A stretch of DNA of 35,761 nucleotides, from NCBI GenBank assembly GCA_900551525.1, contig URWD01000012.1:1-35761 (forward strand), written 5' to 3'. Numbering within the stretch: the first letter of the stretch is position 1; each line of letters opens with the position of its first letter. Of the stretch, positions 24,692-31,532 are shown in pieces. The notes under the pieces are model-generated. The model did not search any database, was not told where the DNA came from, and was given only the letters and a program-made list of their open reading frames with translations. The stretch is from an uncultured Mycoplasmatota bacterium (GTDB lineage Bacteria > Bacillota_I > Bacilli_A > RF39 > UBA660). Made by a program: the position numbers and the translations under genes.

Positions 24692-24916
24692 ATGAATATA
24701 GATAGACTTAAAGAAATTAGAGAGGATAAAGATTATAAACAAATTGACATTGCTAAATATTTAAAAGTTACACAAGCTCAGTATAGTAGATACAAAATGG
24801 GTATTAATACTATTCCTATTGAAAAGCTTGCTAGTTTAGCCAAATTTTATGATACAAGTATTGATTATTTAGTTGGTTTAACTGATGAAAGGAAGCCCTA
24901 TCCTAAAAATAAATAA
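24692..24916 (+). CDS. XRE-family transcriptional repressor (74 aa)
   Basis: A minimal Cro/CI-type helix-turn-helix protein: LKEIREDKDYKQIDIAKYLKV forms helices 1-2 and the recognition helix is TQAQYSRYKMG, followed by the usual LASLAKFYDTSIDYLVGLTD. No sensor, peptidase or dimerisation domain is attached, so induction must come from another signal. RBS AGGTGG, 6 nt before the ATG. It is transcribed divergently from the surface protein gene with three operator copies between, so autorepression plus repression of the surface gene is the simplest reading. A terminator separates it from the polymerase gene downstream. Confidence 0.88.
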   Translation: MNIDRLKEIREDKDYKQIDIAKYLKVTQAQYSRYKMGINTIPIEKLASLAKFYDTSIDYLVGLTDERKPYPKNK

Positions 24917-24924
24917 GTTTTTTT

Positions 24925-24950
24925 AACAAGCTTACATGCTTGTTTTATTT
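24925..24950 (+). terminator. Terminator of the XRE gene
   Basis: AACAAGC (24925-24931) and GCTTGTT (24938-24944), followed by TTATTTT. Confidence 0.85.
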
Positions 24951-25000
24951 TGCACTTTATGATAGATTAAATATGGTTATCATTTACCAAATTTTAGTAA

Positions 25001-25029
25001 TTGATTATTATGTTGTTATGACATATAAT
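25001..25029 (+). promoter_or_regulatory. Promoter of the Y-family polymerase operon
   Basis: TTGATT (25001-25006), a 17-nt spacer and TATAAT (25024-25029). Confidence 0.75.
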
Positions 25030-25036
25030 ATAGATG

Positions 25037-25050
25037 TAAACAAATGTTTG
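25037..25050 (+). promoter_or_regulatory. LexA-like box over the polymerase transcription start
   Basis: TAAACAAATGTTTG, a dyad AAACA-N2-TGTTT starting 8 nt after the -10 box. It matches the Gram-positive LexA (DinR) consensus CGAACRNRYGTTYC at 10 of 13 informative positions, missing the outer C and G. Candidate SOS operator. Confidence 0.45.
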
Positions 25051-25061
25051 GAGGTATTACT

Positions 25062-26324
25062 ATGGATGATATGTATGTAAAAAGAAATATTATGTGTATC
25101 GATTTAAAAAGTTTTTTTGCATCATGTGAATGCGTAGAACGTGGACTTGATCCTTTTAAAGTACCTTTGGTGGTTGCTAATAAGAAACAAGGAAATGGTG
25201 CTATTACTTTGGCAGTTACTCCAGCGTTAAAAAAGCAAGGTATCCCGGGAAGAGTTAGACTTTATGATATACCTAAAAATATCAAATATGAAATAGTGCC
25301 TCCGAGAATGAAATTATATATTGAAAAAAGTAAACAAGTTGTTGGTATTTATCTTGATTATGTGGCACCCGAAGATTTACATATCTACTCTATTGATGAA
25401 TGTTTCTTAGATGTTACTGATTATTTGAAATTATATAAGAAAACTGATTATGAACTTGCTGAAGAAATACTTAAGACTGTCGAAGAAAAAACAGGTCTTA
25501 CTGCAACATGTGGTATTGGCCCTAACCTTTTACTTGCTAAAGTTGCCATGGATACAGAAGCTAAGAAATATAAAAATGGAATTGCTAAATGGACTTATGA
25601 TGATGTACCAGAAAAATTATGGTCAATTACTCCGCTTTCCAAAATGTGGGGTATTGGGCCTAGAATGGAAAAGAAATTAAATAATTTAAATATCTATACT
25701 GTCGGAGAACTTGCCAACTATGATAAAAATATTTTAAAAGATAAGTTCGGAGTCATGGGCCAAGAACTATGGAACCATGCTAATGGCATTGATTTAAGTA
25801 AAATTAGTGATTTTAAAGTAACACCAAAAGATAAATCATATAGTCATTCACAAGTATTATTTAAAGATTATGATGGAAATAATGTTAAACTTATCATTGC
25901 TGAAATGGTTGATGTAATATGTGCAAGACTAAGAGCTAGTAATAAAGAGTCACGAGTAATTGGTTTTGGTATTGGTTATTCAAAAGACGTAGATGGAGGT
26001 TTCTATCACTCAATTAAACTTGAAACTCCGACGGATAGCCCTAGAGAAATAACTAATATATGTTTTCTAATATTTGATAGATATTATAATAATTTACCTA
26101 TTAGAAAAGTAAGTATTTCTTGTGGTGGTCTTACAAAAAAAGAAGGTGTTCAATTAAATTTATTTGAACCAATTGAAAATAAAAAAGAAGAAGTAAAAGT
26201 TAATACCGCAATTGATGAAATAAAAAGTAAATTTGGCAAAAATAGTATTGTTAAAGCCAGTAGCCTTCTTCCCGATTCAACAGCTATAGCTAGAAATGAA
26301 AAAATCGGAGGTCATCATGAATAA
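25062..26324 (+). CDS. Y-family DNA polymerase (UmuC/UvrX type)
   Basis: A translesion polymerase of 420 aa. Catalytic carboxylates lie in MCIDLKSFFASCECVERG (Asp14) and SIDECFLD (Asp112, Glu113). The TWTYDDVPEKLWSITPLSKMWGIGPRMEKKL region is the helix-hairpin-helix thumb. The little-finger domain follows, and a sliding-clamp-binding motif QLNLF (about 364-368) sits near the C-terminus. The tail ends GGHHE. I use ATG 25062, which has GGAGG 7 nt upstream; the earlier in-frame ATG at 25044 lies in the LexA-like box and has no ribosome site. The next gene is YolD-like (8-bp overlap), an arrangement shared with Bacillus uvrX/yqjW loci. Probably DNA-damage inducible. Confidence 0.93.
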   Translation: MDDMYVKRNIMCIDLKSFFASCECVERGLDPFKVPLVVANKKQGNGAITLAVTPALKKQGIPGRVRLYDIPKNIKYEIVPPRMKLYIEKSKQVVGIYLDYVAPEDLHIYSIDECFLDVTDYLKLYKKTDYELAEEILKTVEEKTGLTATCGIGPNLLLAKVAMDTEAKKYKNGIAKWTYDDVPEKLWSITPLSKMWGIGPRMEKKLNNLNIYTVGELANYDKNILKDKFGVMGQELWNHANGIDLSKISDFKVTPKDKSYSHSQVLFKDYDGNNVKLIIAEMVDVICARLRASNKESRVIGFGIGYSKDVDGGFYHSIKLETPTDSPREITNICFLIFDRYYNNLPIRKVSISCGGLTKKEGVQLNLFEPIENKKEEVKVNTAIDEIKSKFGKNSIVKASSLLPDSTAIARNEKIGGHHE

Positions 26325-26637
26325 AGATCGTGGAATGATAAAATGGATTCCTTTTAATTCTGTTGTAAGTAATAAAGAAGTACTTATGTCTATTATGAAA
26401 GAAAAAGCTAAAGTAAATAAACCTATTATGAGTGATGATGAAAAAAGCATAATCGAAGAAGCTATAATTGATGCTTTTTATATGCAAAATAAAGTAAATA
26501 TTACTTATTATAAAAATGGATATACTTATGAATATAATGGCACAATAAAAAAAATAGATAGTTCTAATAAACTTATCTATTTAACAAATTGTAGATTATT
26601 ATTTAATCAAATTATTAAAGTAACTGAAATTAAATAG
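26317..26637 (+). CDS. YolD-like protein
   Basis: A 106-aa protein beginning MNKDRGMIKWIPFNSV, the hallmark start of YolD-like (DUF1811-type) proteins that accompany UvrX/UmuC polymerases in Firmicutes. The rest is a small Sm-like beta domain (ITYYKNGYTYEYNGTIKKID, IYLTNCRLLFNQIIKVTEI). ATG 26317 is chosen for its GGAGG site 6 nt upstream; it overlaps the polymerase stop by 8 nt, so the pair is translationally coupled. The molecular role is not established; an accessory or regulatory function for the polymerase is inferred from linkage. Confidence 0.85.
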   Translation: MNKDRGMIKWIPFNSVVSNKEVLMSIMKEKAKVNKPIMSDDEKSIIEEAIIDAFYMQNKVNITYYKNGYTYEYNGTIKKIDSSNKLIYLTNCRLLFNQIIKVTEIK

Positions 26638-26650
26638 TTACTTTTTTATT
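26618..26650. terminator. Terminator between YolD-like gene and the convergent gene
   Basis: AAGTAACT (26618-26625) / AGTTACTT (26636-26643) with a 10-nt loop and TTTT after it on the plus strand. It includes the stop codon of the YolD-like gene and may also serve the convergent minus-strand gene. Confidence 0.75.
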
Positions 26651-27494
26651 TGGAATAACTTAAGGATACAAAGTAATAGTTACCGTTTGCATCTTTTTTG
26701 TATGTCCATTTATATTCTTTTAATAAATCAGTATTATTAAAATCATTTACATTACCTGAATAAGTAGTTAAAACATTTTGCTTTAAAGCATTATCATAAA
26801 CATTGTAACTATTATTTCCATTAGATACAAAATATCCGAATGACTCATAAATATTTAAATAGTTTTCACTCGCTGTAACTTTATTTATTTTTTTATAAGT
26901 ATAATCATTTGAAGCATTACATGCATCTAATGTAATTTTGTAACCATCATTTTCAAAAGTAACATTATAACCATATATATTTTGGCCATTTAAATTACTT
27001 ATATTTTGAACAAATGATGTATCTTTAAATACTTTTTCTGCAGCACTAGTTATTTTATCTAATGTTGTTGTAAGTTCATTATTTTCACAAGTAATACCAA
27101 GATACTTAAATATTATGGCAAATTTTAAATTGCTATCAATACTATCACCAGTTACATTAAGTCCTGAATAAATTTCCACAAAAGCATTACTTAAAGCATT
27201 ACTATTTGTAGCATCAATATAACTATAAGTATCATTTACTATTACTGATGTTGTTGGTATTTCTTCCTCTTTTTCTTTGGTTTCAGTTACTATACCATGA
27301 CCTTCATCATAGTTTACAAAACCTACATAAAATGGATAAAATGAATACCACATAAGCCAAAGAACTATAACACTAATAATTATTGTACCAATAGTTTCTT
27401 TTGAAAACTTCTTTCCACCTTTATTTTCCTTTTTATCCTGCAAAAAATAAAACTTTTCTTCTTCATCTTTTAAAAGTGGTTCTAAATCTTTCAT
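26646..27494 (-). CDS. Hypothetical single-span membrane protein with large outer domain
   Basis: Not recognised. In this 282-aa protein an acidic/basic cytoplasmic segment (about 1-35) precedes one membrane helix with the aromatic run LWLMWYSFYPFYVGF (about 36-60), then an Asn/Ser/Thr-rich extracytoplasmic domain with two cysteines (ITCENN, LDACNASND) and a C-terminal YKWTYKKDANGNYYFVSLSY. The overall look is of a secreted beta-rich domain anchored by its N-terminus. ATG 27494 follows GGGTGA by 6 nt; the GTG one codon upstream is less likely. It lies downstream of dnaI on the same strand, but an AT-rich hairpin between them suggests a separate transcript. Confidence 0.75.
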   Translation of the reverse strand: MKDLEPLLKDEEEKFYFLQDKKENKGGKKFSKETIGTIIISVIVLWLMWYSFYPFYVGFVNYDEGHGIVTETKEKEEEIPTTSVIVNDTYSYIDATNSNALSNAFVEIYSGLNVTGDSIDSNLKFAIIFKYLGITCENNELTTTLDKITSAAEKVFKDTSFVQNISNLNGQNIYGYNVTFENDGYKITLDACNASNDYTYKKINKVTASENYLNIYESFGYFVSNGNNSYNVYDNALKQNVLTTYSGNVNDFNNTDLLKEYKWTYKKDANGNYYFVSLSYSK

Positions 27495-27529
27495 CACTAA
27501 TCACCCTATCTTTATTATATAATACCACA

Positions 27530-27565
27530 AAACTTATAAATTAAAAAGTAAAAATTAAATTTTTT
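27530..27565 (-). terminator. Possible weak terminator after dnaI
   Basis: On the minus strand an AT-only stem AAATTAAA/TTTAATTT with an A-loop is followed by T-rich sequence. The stem has no GC pairs, so efficiency is doubtful. Confidence 0.35.
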
Positions 27566-28453
27566 TTAATTTCTTCGATTAATACTTACAAGTTCCATAT
27601 CTTCAGTTAATTGTTTTATTCTTTCAATTATTCTTCTAGCTTTTACTTTATCTTCACTATTTTTAGTGGTTGCTAGATGATTTTCTAACTCTTCAATAGT
27701 TAAATTCGAAGTGAAAAATGTCGTAAGTTTATTATTCATTCTGTACTGAAGAATTGTACCAAGTATTTCATCCCTTCCCCATTCTGTTACTTTTTCAGCC
27801 CCGATATCATCAATTAATAAAATATCAACATTTTGATAATAATTAACTTTGTCTTGTGCTAAGCTAAAATCTTCTTTCATATTTCGAAGTACTTCCGGAA
27901 AATAAACAATTTCAATGCTTGCATCTTTGTTTTTTTCAAGTTCATTTAAAAGCGCGGCGATTAAATATGTTTTACCACTTCCAAAAGAGCCATGCAGATA
28001 TAAACCTTTTAAAGTATTAACTTTTTCAAAACTATCATAGAAATTCTTGAGCCATTTAATTACTTTAACTCTATTTTTATCATTAATATCAATGTCTTTC
28101 ATTCTAGCATTACTTATTTCATTTAACTTACTTTCTTTTTCACGCATCTTTTTTTCGAGTTCCTTTTGAAATTTACAAGGCATATAAATAAATTTTAATG
28201 AACCATCATAAAGAGGATACAAAACATGACCTTCAAATTTGTTTTTACACATGAATAAACCTTTACAATTTTTGCAATTTTTAAGTTCATCAACAGTATC
28301 CATAAGTTTAGTATTATTTTTTAAAACTACTTCTTTAGGAAGTTTACATCTTTTTATAAGGGAACAAAAATCACTATCTTTTAATGATTTTTCTAGTTCT
28401 TTATTAAGTTCTTTTTCAATTTTTTCACCTAATGTCATATTAACTTTTTCCAT
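27566..28453 (-). CDS. dnaI: Primosomal helicase loader DnaI
   Basis: An AAA+ ATPase that, with DnaB (next gene), loads the replicative helicase at the origin and at restarted forks. The N-terminal helicase-binding region contains a zinc site, C60-x2-C63-x5-C69 and C93. The AAA+ core has Walker A GSFGSGKT (155-162), Walker B ILLIDD (211-216) and sensor TFFTSNLT. The C-terminal arginine-rich KARRIIERI follows. The length is 295 aa, close to the Bacillus protein. The ATG overlaps the dnaB stop by one base (TAATG), and AAAGGAG lies inside dnaB. Confidence 0.95.
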   Translation of the reverse strand: MEKVNMTLGEKIEKELNKELEKSLKDSDFCSLIKRCKLPKEVVLKNNTKLMDTVDELKNCKNCKGLFMCKNKFEGHVLYPLYDGSLKFIYMPCKFQKELEKKMREKESKLNEISNARMKDIDINDKNRVKVIKWLKNFYDSFEKVNTLKGLYLHGSFGSGKTYLIAALLNELEKNKDASIEIVYFPEVLRNMKEDFSLAQDKVNYYQNVDILLIDDIGAEKVTEWGRDEILGTILQYRMNNKLTTFFTSNLTIEELENHLATTKNSEDKVKARRIIERIKQLTEDMELVSINRRN

Positions 28454-29718
28454 TATTTAAACTCCTTTAGTAAATTTTCTAGTTCCTCTTTATCAGCATC
28501 AGACATTTCTTCTATTTTTTCTACTTTATTAAACCAAACTGGTTCTTTTGATGCTTTGACTGTATCTAATTTCTTCGTAAATTTCTTATTTTCTTTTTCG
28601 GCGAAATCCATGGCTTCACTTGCATTTTTAAGTCCTGCTCTTTTCCACTGTCCAGCGATTGTTTCAATATAATTAGTGGCAAGCTTATTATTATTTTTTC
28701 TTAAAACATAATCTAAAAGAACATTAACTACTGCTGGTGGCATCTCTAAGTCTATTATTAAATTTTCTATTAATTTAATATCTCTATTCGTAGGTTTTGC
28801 TCCGCCATATTTGTTTCTCAAAAAATCAACGGGATTAAGTTTTTCAAACATTTCAATAATTTTACCACGCATGGAATTATCCCCGACTGGACTTTTTAAA
28901 TATTCTGGTTGCGATCTATATATTAAAGTTGGCAAAGTACCATTATTAAATTGATACATTTTTCTAGCATTAATTCTTAAATTATCTTTATCTATCATAC
29001 CATATTCATTTAAAACACTACGAATTAATTCGATCATTTTTAATGTATCTATTTTATAAATAAATGCTAAATTATTAATTAACTCTTTAGTTTTTTTTGT
29101 AAATACTTTTTCATTTATAATTCCTTTTGGAATACTTGATAAAATTAAATCAAAATCTACTTGGTCTTTAACTTCAATATCATTAATACTTCTTTCTTTG
29201 ACATCTACTACTGATACATTTATACCACTTTCCATTACATCATCTAATTTTTTAGTAATATCAATATATTCTTTAGTATCAACTTTTAATTTTTGATATT
29301 GTTTTTTTAAATATTCGTATTCCGTTGCTCCGATATTATTGTAAAGAACTATATTTAAAATTGGATGATTAAAAAATTCACTCGGAGATAATGGTGAATA
29401 TATTTCATAAATATAATTATTTACATCACCTTTTTTAAAATATGTTTTAAGTAAGCCAGTGGCTTCTAAAGCTTCACGGGCTTCTTTTAAAATTTTTAAA
29501 GGAGTTTTTAAAAGACTCATTAAGTGATGATGAGTAAAATCTCTGGAAACTCCTTTACTTTCCTCAAGATCATTAATTAAAATAAGATATAAAGATATGG
29601 CAAGGTGTCCAATGATAGGTTCATAAAAAGAAATTAAATATTTACGATCAGCATCTGTTAAAATAGTTTTATTTATAACTACATACCTATCTGCTGGAAG
29701 TAGTGTAACTCCATCCAT
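28453..29718 (-). CDS. dnaB: Replication initiation and membrane attachment protein DnaB (Firmicutes type)
   Basis: The DnaD-family co-loader (not the helicase, which is DnaC in Bacillus). An N-terminal winged helix (about 1-120, LPADRYVVINKTILTDADRKYL) is followed by helical DnaD-like segments (about 195-260 and 290-375, including FLRNKYGGAKPTNRDIKLIENLI and YVLRKNNNKLATNYIETIAGQW). Paired with dnaI as in Bacilli. ATG 29718 is preferred (GAGGTG 6 nt upstream) over the in-frame GTG at 29727, which lies within that ribosome site. nrdR, often nearby, is absent. Confidence 0.93.
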   Translation of the reverse strand: MDGVTLLPADRYVVINKTILTDADRKYLISFYEPIIGHLAISLYLILINDLEESKGVSRDFTHHHLMSLLKTPLKILKEAREALEATGLLKTYFKKGDVNNYIYEIYSPLSPSEFFNHPILNIVLYNNIGATEYEYLKKQYQKLKVDTKEYIDITKKLDDVMESGINVSVVDVKERSINDIEVKDQVDFDLILSSIPKGIINEKVFTKKTKELINNLAFIYKIDTLKMIELIRSVLNEYGMIDKDNLRINARKMYQFNNGTLPTLIYRSQPEYLKSPVGDNSMRGKIIEMFEKLNPVDFLRNKYGGAKPTNRDIKLIENLIIDLEMPPAVVNVLLDYVLRKNNNKLATNYIETIAGQWKRAGLKNASEAMDFAEKENKKFTKKLDTVKASKEPVWFNKVEKIEEMSDADKEELENLLKEFK

Positions 29719-29743
29719 AATTAACACCTCACTTATAACAAAT

Positions 29744-29752
29744 ATTATAACA
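29744..29752 (-). promoter_or_regulatory. Extended -10 of the dnaB-dnaI promoter
   Basis: On the minus strand, TGTTATAAT ends 26 nt before the dnaB start. A GAGGTGTTA motif occurs twice, once at the promoter and once at the ribosome site. Confidence 0.4.
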
Positions 29753-29775
29753 CCTCTTTAAATATTTGTCTTTAA

Positions 29776-30384
29776 TTATTTAGCTCTTTTTTTATAAAAT
29801 TTATAAAGAACATAAGCAAATATGCATGACATTATAATTATAGTAATTATTTTATATTTGTCCAAAATATCAAGCATAATACTCCAGTTGTCAGATAATG
29901 TATGACCTAAACATATTAAAACTGTATTCCATATTAGAGAACCACAAAAAGTATAAACTATAAACTTTACCATTGGCATTTCACTCATACCTGCGGGAAT
30001 TGAAATTAAACTTCTAACTATTGGCACAAATCTACAGAAAAATACACTCTTGTTTCCTTTATTATCAAACCATGCATCAGCTTTATCAATATCTTTTTCT
30101 TTTAAAAATAAAACTTTTCCTATTTTACCACGTACTATTTTCTTTAATCTATCTTTATTTAATATTTTACCAATATAATAAAGTAAAATAGCACCAAGTA
30201 AGCTTCCTAAACTTGAGAAAACTATCATAAGTATAACATTAAGACTTGTATAACTTGTCATAAATCCACTTAAAAGAAGTATTACTTCTGATGGTATCGG
30301 TGGAAATACATTTTCTATAAATATAAGAAAAAAAATTCCAAAATAACTATACTTGTTAAGTACCATAAATATAAAATCTTGCAT
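29776..30384 (-). CDS. DedA-family membrane protein
   Basis: A 202-aa polytopic protein of the DedA/SNARE-associated (VTT) family, members of which flip undecaprenyl phosphate or phosphatidylethanolamine. Diagnostic stretches: FIENVFPPIPSEVILLLSGF (first re-entrant region) and FFCRFVPIVRSLISIPAGMSEM (Arg-Pro-Arg and AG motif). Five or so hydrophobic segments. Start ATG 30384 has GGGTGA 5 nt upstream; an in-frame ATG four codons earlier lacks one. It sits 18 nt downstream of the S66 peptidase gene, probably in one transcript; an envelope role for both is consistent. Confidence 0.9.
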   Translation of the reverse strand: MQDFIFMVLNKYSYFGIFFLIFIENVFPPIPSEVILLLSGFMTSYTSLNVILMIVFSSLGSLLGAILLYYIGKILNKDRLKKIVRGKIGKVLFLKEKDIDKADAWFDNKGNKSVFFCRFVPIVRSLISIPAGMSEMPMVKFIVYTFCGSLIWNTVLICLGHTLSDNWSIMLDILDKYKIITIIIMSCIFAYVLYKFYKKRAK

Positions 30385-30402
30385 ATAATCACCCATATAA
30401 TA

Positions 30403-31413
30403 TTATTCTAAAATAAACTCAATCTTTCCTTTACCATTTTTTACTTCTATTTTTGCTATAGAACCATTTATAATATTCATACTTGGACCTTTGTGAGATA
30501 TGTCAGCATCGTATATTATTGGAATATTTAAACTGTTTAGTATACAATCTTTTAAACACTCTTTAGTATTATAACCAATATTTGTGTTATTTACCCCAAA
30601 ACGTCCAAATATAACTGCTTTTGTATATTTAAAATATCCTAGTTCATTAAACTTCCAAAGTACTCTTATGATTTCTTCATGTGAAAGCTCACAATTATCA
30701 AAATACCATATTATACCATCTTCTTTATACCTTTCTGTAAATTCTTTGCCGCCATCATACTTAGTACCTGATAGTTCTGATATTATATCAAGACAACCAC
30801 CAATAATTCTTCCCTTTATATTTATGTCTTCATTATTTAATGTCTTCCAAATAACTTCTTTATCTAAGTTATAACCTTCTAAACCAGTTTCTTTTTTTAT
30901 GTATTCATCTTCATATAATGGGTAACTTTCTTGAGGGTCAAGATTACCTTTCATTAATTTTAAAAAGTTTTTTTCACTTTCATGGAGTATATTGCTTCCA
31001 AAATTAGAAAAGTTTTTCCCATATATGCTAGCAATATCATATTTTGTAGTTATCACATATAAAAGTCCAGTTGGATCAGAAAATCCTGCAACAAACTTAG
31101 GATTATTTTTTATAAGATCAAATTCAACAAACGGAAGTATTTCAACTAAGAATTCACCACCTGATGCACACAATATAAAATCAATACTTGACTTAAACAT
31201 ATCATTTATTTCATTTGCTCTATTTTGGGCACTACTACTTCTTCCCTTATCTGATTTATATAAATTATTTGAGATGACTATGTCATATCCTAAGTTTTTA
31301 AATCGTTCACAGGCATTTTTATATCTATTTATTTTAGCTTTACTATCTGCTCCATCTGATGGTGCAGGAACACCAATTATACTTTTTTTGCTTATAAATC
31401 TTGGATATTTCAT
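30403..31413 (-). CDS. S66-family peptidase (LD-carboxypeptidase / MccF-like)
   Basis: A 336-aa cytoplasmic serine peptidase homologous to LdcA, which trims the terminal D-alanine of recycled tetrapeptides, and to MccF, which hydrolyses microcin C-type aminoacyl nucleotides. The nucleophile elbow AGFSDPT gives Ser112. The Glu and His of the Ser-His-Glu triad lie in WYFDNCELSHEEI and DADISHKGP. The N-terminal GVPAPSDG and CASGG loops fit. The length and the WKFNELGYF region look closer to MccF-like members than to classic LdcA, but this is not decisive. RBS AAAGGAGG, promoter immediately upstream. Confidence 0.9.
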   Translation of the reverse strand: MKYPRFISKKSIIGVPAPSDGADSKAKINRYKNACERFKNLGYDIVISNNLYKSDKGRSSSAQNRANEINDMFKSSIDFILCASGGEFLVEILPFVEFDLIKNNPKFVAGFSDPTGLLYVITTKYDIASIYGKNFSNFGSNILHESEKNFLKLMKGNLDPQESYPLYEDEYIKKETGLEGYNLDKEVIWKTLNNEDINIKGRIIGGCLDIISELSGTKYDGGKEFTERYKEDGIIWYFDNCELSHEEIIRVLWKFNELGYFKYTKAVIFGRFGVNNTNIGYNTKECLKDCILNSLNIPIIYDADISHKGPSMNIINGSIAKIEVKNGKGKIEFILE

Positions 31414-31431
31414 AAATTTACCTCCTTTTAA

Positions 31432-31460
31432 ATTATAACTTTTTCATATAATAAACGCAA
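31432..31460 (-). promoter_or_regulatory. Promoter of the S66 peptidase/DedA genes
   Basis: On the minus strand, TTGCGT (31455-31460), a 17-nt spacer and TATAAT (31432-31437). Confidence 0.65.
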
Positions 31461-31494
31461 GAAATATTATTTTTATTAAATAATATTTTTAAGA

Positions 31495-31527
31495 ATTTAA
31501 AAATGTGAAAAAAACTTTTTCACATTT
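31495..31527 (-). terminator. Terminator of pheS-pheT
   Basis: A 12-bp stem: AAATGTGAAAAA (31501-31512) against TTTTTCACATTT (31516-31527), 3-nt loop, T-rich exit on the minus strand. Confidence 0.8.
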
Positions 31528-31532
31528 AATAT

